Below are positions 54,111 to 64,000 of a DNA stretch of 64,000 bases, one piece after another. The stretch is from assembly GCA_932294295.1 (NCBI GenBank), contig OW028581.1:10623526-10687525 (forward strand). The letters run 5' to 3'. The first letter of the stretch is position 1; each line of letters begins with the position of its first letter. Under the pieces are notes generated by a model. The model was not told where the DNA came from and did no database searches. It was given only the letters and a program-made list of their open reading frames with translations. The position numbers and the translations under genes were made by a program. The stretch comes from Alitta virens (Eukaryota > Annelida > Polychaeta > Phyllodocida > Nereididae).

Positions 54111-56100
54111 CTGAATTAGCTCAGAATAGTTATACTCAAACTTTAATTAACTCAGAATAATCAAACTCAATGATCGACCATTTTAATCAGAATAGTTTAA
54201 CTCAATGTTTGATGAGGTCAAAATAGTCAGACTCAATGTTGAATTAGCTCAGAATAGTCAAACTCAAACTTTAATCTACTCAGAATAATCAAGCTCAATG
54301 TTCGATCATACAAATCACAATAGTTTGACTCAATGTTTGATCATGTCAAAATAGTCAGACTCAATGTTGAATTAGCTCAGAATAGTCATACTCAAACTTT
54401 AATCTACTCAGAATAATCAAACTCAATGTTCGATCATTCAAATCAGAATAGTTTGACTGAATGTTTGATGAGGTCAAAATTGTCTGACTCAATGTTGAAT
54501 TAGCTCAGAATAGTTATACTCAAACTTTAATCAACTCAGAATAATCAAACTCAATGTTCGATCATTCAAATCAGAATAGTTTGACTCAATGTTTGATCAG
54601 GTCAAAATAGTCAGACTCAATGTTGAATTAGCTCAGAATAGTTTTACTCAAACTTTAATCAACTCAGAATAATCAAACTCAATGTTCGATCATTCAAATC
54701 AGAATAGTTTGACTCAATGTTTGAATAGTTCAAAATAGTCAGACTCAAAGTTGCATTAGCTCAGAATAGTCATACTCAAACTTTAATCAACTCAGAATAA
54801 TCAAACTCAATGTTCGATCATTCAAATCAGAATAGTTTGACATAATGTTTGATGAGGTCAAAATAGTCTGACTCAATGTTGAATTAGCTCAGAATAGTTA
54901 TACTCAAACTTTAATCAACTCAGAATAATCAAACTCAATGTTCGATCATTCAAATCAGAATAGTTTGACTCAATGTTTGATCAGGTCAAAAGAGTCAGAC
55001 TCAATGTTGAATTAGCTCAGAATAGTTATACTCAAACTTTAATCAATTCAGAATAATCAAACTCAATGTTCGATCATTCAAATCACAATAGTTTGACTAA
55101 ATGTTTGATGAGGTCAAAATAGTCTGACTCAATGTTGAATTGGCTCAGAATAGTTATACTCAAACTTTAATTAACTCAGAATAATCAAACTCAACGATCG
55201 ACCATTTTAATCTGAATAGTTTGACTCAAAGTTTGATCAGGTCTAAATAGTCAGACTCAATGATGAATTATCTCAGAATAGTTATACTCAAACTTTAATC
55301 AACTCAGAATAATCAAACTCAATGTTCGATCATACAAATCAGAATAGTTAGACTCAATGCTTGATCAGGTCAAAATAGTTACACTCAATGTTGAATTAGC
55401 TCAGAATAGTCATACTCAAACTTTAATCTACTCAGAATAATCAAACTCAATGTTTGATCATTCAAATCAGAATAGTTTGACTCAATGTTTGATGAGGTCA
55501 AATTAGTCTGACTCAATGTTGAATTAGCTCAGAATAGTTATACTCAAACTTTAATCAATTCAGAATAATCAAACTCAATGTTCGATCATTCAAATCAGAA
55601 TAGTTTGACATAATGTTTGATGAGGTCAAAATAGTCTGACTCAATGTTGAATTAGCTCAGAATAGTTATACTCAAACTTTAATCAACTCAGAATAATCAA
55701 ACTCAATGTTCGATCATTCAAATCAGAATAGTTTGACTCAATGTTTGATCAGGTCAAAATAGTCAGACTCAATGTTGAATTAGCTCAGAATAGTTATACT
55801 CAAACTTTAATCAATTCAGAATAATCAAACTCAATGTTCGATCATTCAAATCACAATAGTTTGACTAAATGTTTGATGAGGTCAAAATAGTCTGACTCAA
55901 TGTTGAATTGGCTCAGAATAGTTATACTCAAACTTTAATTAACTCAGAATAATCAAACTCAACGATCGACCATTTTAATCTGAATAGTTTGACTCAAAGT
56001 TTGATCAGGTCTAAATAGTCAGACTCAATGATGAATTATCTCAGAATAGTTATACTCAAACTTTAATCAACTCAGAATAATCAAACTCAATGTTCGATCA
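52600..56100 (+). repeat. Copy of the 38.0-41.5 kb segment (offset 14,588 bp) with a 16-monomer internal repeat
   Basis: GAATAG at 38087/52675, AATGCTG near 39519/54107, TAGACTCAATGC 40761/55349 and GTTACACTC near 40789/55377 all give an offset of 14,588 bases (114 monomers minus 4). Inside it, TTTTACTC with GAATAGTTC recurs 2,048 bases apart (52675/54723). The first 0.5 kb resembles 40.1-40.5 kb more than 38.1 kb, so the block is a mosaic. The same material also stands at 44.1-45.6 kb. Confidence 0.8.
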
Positions 56101-56579
56101 TACAAATCAGAATAGTTAGACTCAATGCTTGATCAGATCAAAATAGTTAGACTCAATGTTGAATTAGCTCAGAATAGTCATACTCAAACTTTAATCTACT
56201 CAGAATAATCAAACTCAATGTTTGATCATTCAAATCAGAATAGTTTGACTCAATGTTTGATGAGGTCAAATTAGTCTGACTCAATGTTGAATTAGCTCAG
56301 AATAGTTATACTCAAACTTTAATCAATTCAGAATAATCAAACTCAATGTTCGATCATTCAAATCAGAATAGTTTGACTGAATGTTTGATGAGGTCAAAAT
56401 AGTCTGACTCAATGTTGAATTAGCTCAGAATAGTTATTCTCAAACTTTAATCAACTCAGAATAATCAAACTCAATGTTCGACCATTCAAATCAGAATAGT
56501 TTGACTCAATGTTTGATCAGGTCAAAATAGTCAGACTCAATGTTGAATTAGCTCAGAATAGTCATACTCAAACTTTAAT

Positions 56580-59500
56580 CTACTCAGAATAATCAAACTC
56601 AATGTTCGATCATTCAAATCAGAATAGTTTGACATAATGTTTGATGAGGTCAAAATAGTCTGACTCAATGTTGAATTAGCTCAGAATAGTTATACTCAAA
56701 CTTTAATCAACTCAGAATAATCAAACTCAATGTTCGATCATTCAAATCAGAATAGTTTGACTCAATGTTTGATCAGGTCAAAATAGTCAGACTCAATGTT
56801 GAATTAGCTCAGAATAGTTATACTCAAACTTTAATCAATTCAGAATAATCAAACTCAATGTTCGATCATTCAAATCACAATAGTTTGACTAAATGTTTGA
56901 TGAGGTCAAAATAGTCTGACTCAATGTTGAATTGGCTCAGAATAGTTATACTCAAACTTTAATTAACTCAGAATAATCAAACTCAATGATCGACCATTTT
57001 AATCTGAATAGTTTGACTCAATGTTTGATCAGGTCTAAATAGTCAGACTCAATGATGAATTATCTCAGAATAGTTATACTCAAACTTTAATCAACTCAGA
57101 ATAATCAAACTCAATGTTCGATCATACAAATCAGAATAGTTAGACTCAATGCTTGATCAGGTCAAAATAGTTAGACTCAATGTTGAATTAGCTCAGAATA
57201 GTCATACTCAAACGTTAATCTACTCAGAATAATCAAACTCAATGTTCGATCATTCAAATCAGAATAGTTTGACTCAATGTTTGATGAGGTCAAATTAGTC
57301 TGACTCAATGTTGAATTAGCTCAGAATAGTTATACTCAAACTTTAATCAATTCAGAATAATCAAACTCAATGTTCGATCATTCAAATTAGAATAGTTTGA
57401 CTGAATGTTTGATGAGGTCAAAATAGTCTGACTCAATGTTGAATTAGCTCAGAATAGTTATTCTCAAACTTTAATCAACTCAGAATAATCAAACTCAATG
57501 TTCGACCATTCAAATCAGAATAGTTTGACTCAATGTTTGATCAGGTCAAAATAGTCAGACTCAATGTTGAATTAGCTCAGAATAGTCATACTCAAACTTT
57601 AATCTACTCAGAATAATCAAACTCAATGTTCGATCATTCAAATCAGAATAGTTTGACTCAATGTTTGATGAGGTCAAAATAGTCTGACTCAATGTTGAAT
57701 TAGCTCAGAATAGTTATACTCAAACTTTAATCAATTCAGAATAATCAAACTCAATGATCGACCATTTTAATCAGAATAGTTTGACTCAATGTTTGATCAG
57801 GTCAAAATAGTCAGACTCAATGATGAATTATCTCAGAATAGTTATACTCAAACTTTAATCATCTCAGAAGAATTAAACTCAATGTTCAATCATACAAATC
57901 AGAACAGTTTCACTCAATGTTTGATCAGGTCAAAATAGTCAGACTCAATGTTGAATTAGCTCAGAATAGTCAAACTCAAACTTTAATCTACTCAGAATAA
58001 TCAAACTCAATGTTCGATCATTCAAATCAGAATAGTTTGACTCAATGTTTGATGAGGTCAAAATAGTCTGACTCAATGTTGAATTAGCTCAGAATAGTTA
58101 TACTCAAACTTTAATCAATTCAGAATAATCAAACTCAATGTTCGATCATTCAAATCAGAATAGTTTGACTGAATGTTTGATGAGGTCAAAATAGTCTGAC
58201 TCAATGTTGAATTAGCTCAGAATAGTTATTCTCAAACTTTAATCAACTCAGAATAATCAAACTCAATGTTCGACCATTCAAATCAGAATAGTTTGACTCA
58301 ATGTTTGATCATGTCAAAATAGTCAGACTCAATGTTGAATTAGCTCAGAATAGTCATACTCAAACTTTAATCTACTCAGAATAATCAAACTCAATGTTCG
58401 ATCATTCAAATCAGAATAGTTTGACTGAATGTTTGATGAGGTCAAAATTGTCTGACTCAATGTTGAATTAGCTCAGAATAGTTATACTCAAACTTTAATC
58501 AACTCAGAATAATCAAACTCAATGTTCGATCATTCAAATCAGAATAGTTTGACTCAATGTTTGATCAGGTCAAAATAGTCAGACTCAATGTTGAATTAGC
58601 TCAGAATAGTTTTACTCAAACTTTAATCAACTCAGAATAATCAAACTCAATGTTCGATCATTCAAATCAAAATAGTTTGACTCAATGTTTGAATAGTTCA
58701 AAATAGTCAGACTCAAAGTTGCATTAGCTCAGAATAGTCATACTCAAACTTTAATCAACTCAGAATAATCAAACTCAATGTTCGATCATTCAAATCAGAA
58801 TAGTTTGACATAATGTTTGATGAGGTCAAAATAGTCTGACTCAATGTTGAATTAGCTCAGAATAGTTATACTCAAACTTTAATCAACTCAGAATAATCAA
58901 ACTCAATGTTCGATCATTCAAATCAGAATAGTTTGACTCAATGTTTGATCAGGTCAAAATAGTCAGACTCAATGTTGAATTAGCTCAGAATAGTTATACT
59001 CAAACTTTAATCAATTCAGAATAATCAAACTCAATGTTCGATCATTCAAATCACAATAGTTTGACTAAATGTTTGATGAGGTCAAAATAGTCTGACTCAA
59101 TGTTGAATTGGCTCAGAATAGTTATACTCAAACTTTAATTAACTCAGAATAATCAAACTCAATGATCGACCATTTTAATCTGAATAGTTTGACTCAATGT
59201 TTGATCAGGTCTAAATAGTCAGACTCAATGATGAATTATCTCAGAATAGTTATACTCAAACTTTAATCAACTCAGAATAATCAAACTCAATGTTCGATCA
59301 TACAAATCAGAATAGTTAGACTCAATGCTTGATCAGGTCAAAATAGTTAGACTCAATGTTGAATTAGCTCAGAATAGTCATACTCAAACGTTAATCTACT
59401 CAGAATAATCAAACTCAATGTTCGATCATTCAAATCAGAATAGTTTGACTCAATGTTTGATGAGGTCAAATTAGTCTGACTCAATGTTGAATTAGCTCAG

Positions 59501-61330
59501 AATAGTTATACTCAAACTTTAATCAATTCAGAATAATCAAACTCAATGTTCGATCATTCAAATTAGAATAGTTTGACTGAATGTTTGATGAGGTCAAAAT
59601 AGTCTGACTCAATGTTGAATTAGCTCAGAATAGTTATTCTCAAACTTTAATCAACTCAGAATAATCAAACTCAATGTTCGACCATTCAAATCAGAATAGT
59701 TTGACTCAATGTTTGATCAGGTCAAAATAGTCAGACTCAATGTTGAATTAGCTCAGAATAGTCATACTCAAACTTTAATCTACTCAGAATAATCAAACTC
59801 AATGTTCGATCATTCAAATCAGAATAGTTTGACTCAATGTTTGATGAGGTCAAAATAGTCTGACTCAATGTTGAATTAGCTCAGAATAGTTATACTCAAA
59901 CTTTAATCAATTCAGAATAATCAAACTCAATGATCGACCATTTTAATCAGAATAGTTTGACTCAATGTTTGATCAGGTCAAAATAGTCAGACTCAATGAT
60001 GAATTATCTCAGAATAGTTATACTCAAACTTTAATCATCTCAGAAGAATTAAACTCAATGTTCGATCATACAAATCAGAACAGTTTCACTCAATGTTTGA
60101 TCAGGTCAAAATAGTCAGACTCAATGTTGAATTAGCTCAGAATAGTCAAACTCAAACTTTAATCTACTCAGAATAATCAAACTCAATGTTCGATCATTCA
60201 AATCAGAATAGTTTGACTCAATGTTTGATGAGGTCAAAATAGTCTGACTCAATGTTGAATTAGCTCAGAATAGTTATACTCAAACTTTAATCAATTCAGA
60301 ATAATCAAACTCAATGTTCGATCATTCAAATCAGAATAGTTTGACTGAATGTTTGATGAGGTCAAAATAGTCTGACTCAATGTTGAATTAGCTCAGAATA
60401 GTTATTCTCAAACTTTAATCAACTCAGAATAATCAAACTCAATGTTCGACCATTCAAATCAGAATAGTTTGACTCAATGTTTGATCATGTCAAAATAGTC
60501 AGACTCAATGTTGAATTAGCTCAGAATAGTCATACTCAAACTTTAATCTACTCAGAATAATCAAACTCAATGTTCGATCATTCAAATCAGAATAGTTTGA
60601 CTGAATGTTTGATGAGGTCAAAATTGTCTGACTCAATGTTGAATTAGCTCAGAATAGTTATACTCAAACTTTAATCAACTCAGAATAATCAAACTCAATG
60701 TTCGATCATTCAAATCAGAATAGTTTGACTCAATGTTTGATCAGGTCAAAATAGTCAGACTCAATGTTGAATTAGCTCAGAATAGTTTTACTCAAACTTT
60801 AATCAACTCAGAATAATCAAACTCAATGTTCGATCATTCAAATCAAAATAGTTTGACTCAATGTTTGAATAGTTCAAAATAGTCAGACTCAAAGTTGCAT
60901 TAGCTCAGAATAGTCATACTCAAACTTTAATCAACTCAGAATAATCAAACTCAATGTTCGATCATTCAAATCAGAATAGTTTGACATAATGTTTGATGAG
61001 GTCAAAATAGTCTGACTCAATGTTGAATTAGCTCAGAATAGTTATACTCAAACTTTAATCAACTCAGAATAATCAAACTCAATGTTCGATCATTCAAATC
61101 AGAATAGTTTGACTCAATGTTTGATCAGGTCAAAATAGTCAGACTCAATGTTGAATTAGCTCAGAATAGTTATACTCAAACTTTAATCAATTCAGAATAA
61201 TCAAACTCAATGTTCGATCATTCAAATCACAATAGTTTGACTAAATGTTTGATGAGGTCAAAATAGTCTGACTCAATGTTGAATTGGCTCAGAATAGTTA
61301 TACTCAAACTTTAATTAACTCAGAATAATC
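56580..61330 (+). repeat. 17-monomer (2,176 bp) duplication: ~56.6-59.15 kb and ~58.8-61.33 kb
   Basis: Offset of 2,176 bases shown by GACATAATG (56631/58807), AATCTGAATAG (57001/59177), CAAACGTTAATC (57209/59385), CAGAAGAATTAAAC (57865/60041) and GAATAGTTC with CAAAATAG in sub-repeat 2 (58691/60867). The copies overlap because the duplicated unit is followed by the start of another. They separate at AATGATCG against AACGATCG near 59159/61335. Confidence 0.87.
57850..57977 (+). repeat. Regional variant monomer: CAGAAGAATTAAAC
   Basis: Sub-repeat 1 reads ATCATCTCAGAAGAATTAAAC instead of ATCAACTCAGAATAATCAAAC, with CAGAACAG in sub-repeat 2. Seen only at 57865, 60041 and 63241, so it is among the youngest and most local variants in the window. 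Confidence 0.87.
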
Positions 61331-63480
61331 AAACTCAACGATCGACCATTTTAATCTGAATAGTTTGACTCAAAGTTTGATCAGGTCTAAATAGTCAGAC
61401 TCAATGATGAATTATCTCAGAATAGTTATACTCAAACTTTAATCAACTCAGAATAATCAAACTCAATGTTCGATCATACAAATCAGAATAGTTAGACTCA
61501 ATGCTTGATCAGATCAAAATAGTTAGACTCAATGTTGAATTAGCTCAGAATAGTCATACTCAAACTTTAATCTACTCAGAATAATCAAACTCAATGTTTG
61601 ATCATTCAAATCAGAATAGTTTGACTCAATGTTTGATGAGGTCAAATTAGTCTGACTCAATGTTGAATTAGCTCAGAATAGTTATACTCAAACTTTAATC
61701 AATTCAGAATAATCAAACTCAATGTTCGATCATTCAAATCAGAATAGTTTGACTGAATGTTTGATGAGGTCAAAATAGTCTGACTCAATGTTGAATTAGC
61801 TCAGAATAGTTATTCTCAAACTTTAATCAACTCAGAATAATCAAACTCAATGTTCGACCATTCAAATCAGAATAGTTTGACTCAATGTTTGATCAGGTCA
61901 AAATAGTCAGACTCAATGTTGAATTAGCTCAGAATAGTCATACTCAAACTTTAATCTACTCAGAATAATCAAACTCAATGTTCGATCATTCAAATCAGAA
62001 TAGTTTGACATAATGTTTGATGAGGTCAAAATAGTCTGACTCAATGTTGAATTAGCTCAGAATAGTTATACTCAAACTTTAATCAACTCAGAATAATCAA
62101 ACTCAATGTTCGATCATTCAAATCAGAATAGTTTGACTCAATGTTTGATCAGGTCAAAATAGTCAGACTCAATGTTGAATTAGCTCAGAATAGTTATACT
62201 CAAACTTTAATCAATTCAGAATAATCAAACTCAATGTTCGATCATTCAAATCACAATAGTTTGACTAAATGTTTGATGAGGTCAAAATAGTCTGACTCAA
62301 TGTTGAATTAGCTCAGAATAGTTATACTCAAACTTTAATTAACTCAGAATAATCAAACTCAATGATCGACCATTTTAATCTGAATAGTTTGACTCAATGT
62401 TTGATCAGGTCTAAATAGTCAGACTCAATGATGAATTATCTCAGAATAGTTATACTCAAACTTTAATCAACTCAGAATAATCAAACTCAATGTTCGATCA
62501 TACAAATCGGAATAGTTAGACTCAATGCTTGATCAGGTCAAAATAGTTAGACTCAATGTTGAATTAGCTCAGAATAGTCATACTCAAACGTTAATCTACT
62601 CAGAATAATCAAACTCAATGTTCGATCATTCAAATCAGAATAGTTTGACTCAATGTTTGATGAGGTCAAATTAGTCTGACTCAATGTTGAATTAGCTCAG
62701 AATAGTTATACTCAAACTTTAATCAATTCAGAATAATCAAACTCAATGTTCGATCATTCAAATTAGAATAGTTTGACTGAATGTTTGATGAGGTCAAAAT
62801 AGTCTGACTCAATGTTGAATTAGCTCAGAATAGTTATTCTCAAACTTTAATCAACTCAGAATAATCAAACTCAATGTTCGACCATTCAAATCAGAATAGT
62901 TTGACTCAATGTTTGATCAGGTCAAAATAGTCAGACTCAATGTTGAATTAGCTCAGAATAGTCATACTCAAACTTTAATCTACTCAGAATAATCAAACTC
63001 AATGTTCGATCATTCAAATCAGAATAGTTTGACTCAATGTTTGATGAGGTCAAAATAGTCTGACTCAATGTTGAATTAGCTCAGAATAGTTATACTCAAA
63101 CTTTAATCAATTCAGAATAATCAAACTCAATGATCGACCATTTTAATCAGAATAGTTTGACTCAATGTTTGATCAGGTCAAAATAGTCAGACTCAATGAT
63201 GAATTATCTCAGAATAGTTATACTCAAACTTTAATCATCTCAGAAGAATTAAACTCAATGTTCGATCATACAAATCAGAACAGTTTCACTCAATGTTTGA
63301 TCAGGTCAAAATAGTCAGACTCAATGTTGAATTAGCTCAGAATAGTCAAACTCAAACTTTAATCTACTCAGAATAATCAAACTCAATGTTCGATCATTCA
63401 AATCAGAATAGTTTGACTCAATGTTTGATGAGGTCAAAATAGTCTGACTCAATGTTGAATTAGCTCAGAATAGTTATACT

Positions 63481-64000
63481 CAAACTTTAATCAACTCAGA
63501 ATAATCAAACTCAATGTTCGATCATTCAAATCAGAATAGTTTGACTCAATGTTTGATCAGGTCAAAATAGTCAGACTCAATGCTGAATTAGCTCAGAATA
63601 GTTATACTCAAACTTTAATTAACTCAGAATAATCAAACTCAATGATCAACCATTTTAATCAGAATAGTTTGACTCAATGTTTGATGAGGTCAAAATAGTC
63701 AGACTCAATGTTGAATTAGCTCAGAATAGTTATACTCAAACTTTAATCAACTCAGAATAATCAAACTCAATGTTCGATCATTCAAATCAGAATAGTTTGA
63801 CTCAATGTTTGATCAGGTCAAAATAGTCAGACTCAATGTTGAATTAGCTCAGAATAGTCATACTCAAACTTTAATCTACTCAGAATAATCAAACTCAATG
63901 TTCGATCATTCAAATCAGAATGGTTTGACTCAATGTTTGATCAGGTCAAAATAGTCAGACTCAATGTTGAATTAGCTCAGAATAGTCATACTCAAACTTT
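63481..64000 (+). repeat. Right edge of window, ordinary monomers
   Basis: Four further monomers after the 42-monomer duplication, including an AATGCTG monomer followed by an ATGATCAACC monomer of the type seen at 13475 and 16291, then common types. The window is cut 7 bases into monomer 501 (AAACTTT at 63994). There is no sign of an array boundary or flanking unique DNA. Confidence 0.9.

Larger units (their letters stand above)
55580..63480 (+). repeat. 42-monomer (5,376 bp) spaced duplication: ~55.6-58.1 kb vs ~60.95-63.48 kb
   Basis: GACATAATG (55607/60983), TCAACGATCG (55959/61335), GATCAGATC (56131/61507), CAAACGTTAATC (57209/62585) and CAGAAGAATTAAAC (57865/63241) all give 5,376 bases. 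With the 17-monomer relationship this makes three copies of the 57.0-58.1 kb segment (57.0, 59.2 and 62.4 kb). A private change is AAATCGGAATAG near 62508. Confidence 0.86.
1..64000. repeat. 128-bp satellite array, 500 monomers, no unique sequence
   Basis: The complete window is a head-to-tail array of one AT-rich monomer (39 G/C in the 128 bases of the first monomer, about 30%). Monomer starts fall every 128 bases: 1, 129, 257, 385. I checked the phase at many later points, including 10240, 20480, 30590, 40062, 55034 and 62458. The last start is 63994, which implies 500 complete monomers and 7 missing bases in total. All copies have the same orientation and no foreign insertion was seen. Neighbouring monomers differ at a limited set of recurring positions, so most variation is shuffled rather than new. 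Stop codons close every frame on both strands within about 100 nt, so no gene is called. Long homogeneous satellites like this are known from eukaryotic heterochromatin; the centromeric, subtelomeric or other location is not determinable here. The family name is unknown to me. Confidence 0.99.

Noticed and set aside
1..64000. CRISPR array (regularly spaced ~31-bp motifs)
   Set aside because: The motif recurs every 31-35 bp, but the sequence between is also repeated every 128 bases. There are no unique spacers, leader or cas genes.
1..64000. Repetitive protein gene or long open frames across the repeat
   Set aside because: A period of 128 shifts the frame in each monomer, and stop codons close every frame within about 100 nt on both strands.
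1..64000. Telomeric or subtelomeric simple repeats, G-quadruplex runs
   Set aside because: No TTAGGG- or TTTAGGG-type repeats and no GGG runs were seen on either strand in the monomer types.
1..64000. Transposon or retroelement insertion
   Set aside because: Phase is kept at every point checked, with only 1-2 nt deletions. An insertion would break the 128-bp register and bring unrelated sequence.
1..64000. Promoter-like TATA and -10/-35-like boxes in the AT-rich monomer
   Set aside because: Short AT motifs such as TATAC and TTGACT occur by composition in every monomer. Nothing indicates start sites, and there is no gene to serve.

Overview
The whole window is one uninterrupted tandem array of satellite DNA. 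I find no gene, RNA gene, transposon, CRISPR array or unique sequence in it. The repeat is a 128-bp monomer of about 30% GC, always in the same orientation. The first base of the window happens to match the phase I use (AAACTTTAATC at 1, 129, 257 and so on). Phase tracking gives 500 complete monomers in 1-63993 plus 7 bases of a 501st. The only length changes I found total 7 bases, in five monomers: 1 nt each near 2074, 23171 and 30466, and 2 nt each near 43941 and 48035. The array runs off both ends. Megabase-style satellites of this kind, with layered higher-order repeats, point to a eukaryotic chromosome (pericentromeric, subtelomeric or another heterochromatic block). The sequence does not say which lineage, and I do not recognise the family.

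The monomer is itself four diverged copies of an older unit of about 31 bp (31 + 35 + 31 + 31 bp). Each copy ends in ACTC, and the second carries 4 extra bases. Above the monomer, variant bases and shared small deletions show segmental tandem duplications at many scales: 4, 6, 8, 13, 17, 22, 32, 42 and 57 monomers.

Layout: 1-3.9 kb is a mixed-variant region with short local duplications. 3.9-8.0 kb holds a segment repeated 17 monomers apart. 8.0-13.4 kb is a mosaic with 3-, 7-, 31- and 34-monomer relationships. 13.44-19.07 kb is a 22-monomer tandem duplication. 18.05-23.1 kb is dominated by an 8-monomer (1,024 bp) higher-order repeat. About 22.0-36.6 kb is a 57-monomer (7,295 bp) tandem duplication of about 99.9% identity. 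40.0-48.2 kb is a 32-monomer (4,094 bp) tandem duplication. About 45.6-52.4 kb is a further copy of 32.5-39.5 kb. 50.9-56.1 kb is a 13/16-monomer mosaic related to 38.0-41.5 kb. 55.6-63.5 kb is built from 17- and 42-monomer duplications.

The array cannot encode protein in the ordinary sense. 128 is not a multiple of 3, and in the consensus no frame stays open for more than about 93 nt on + or 102 nt on -. The features worth a second look are its duplication history, a nearly invariant TTGACTCAA dyad that matches the AP-1/Gcn4-type bZIP core and recurs hundreds of times, and a single decaying CpG per monomer.
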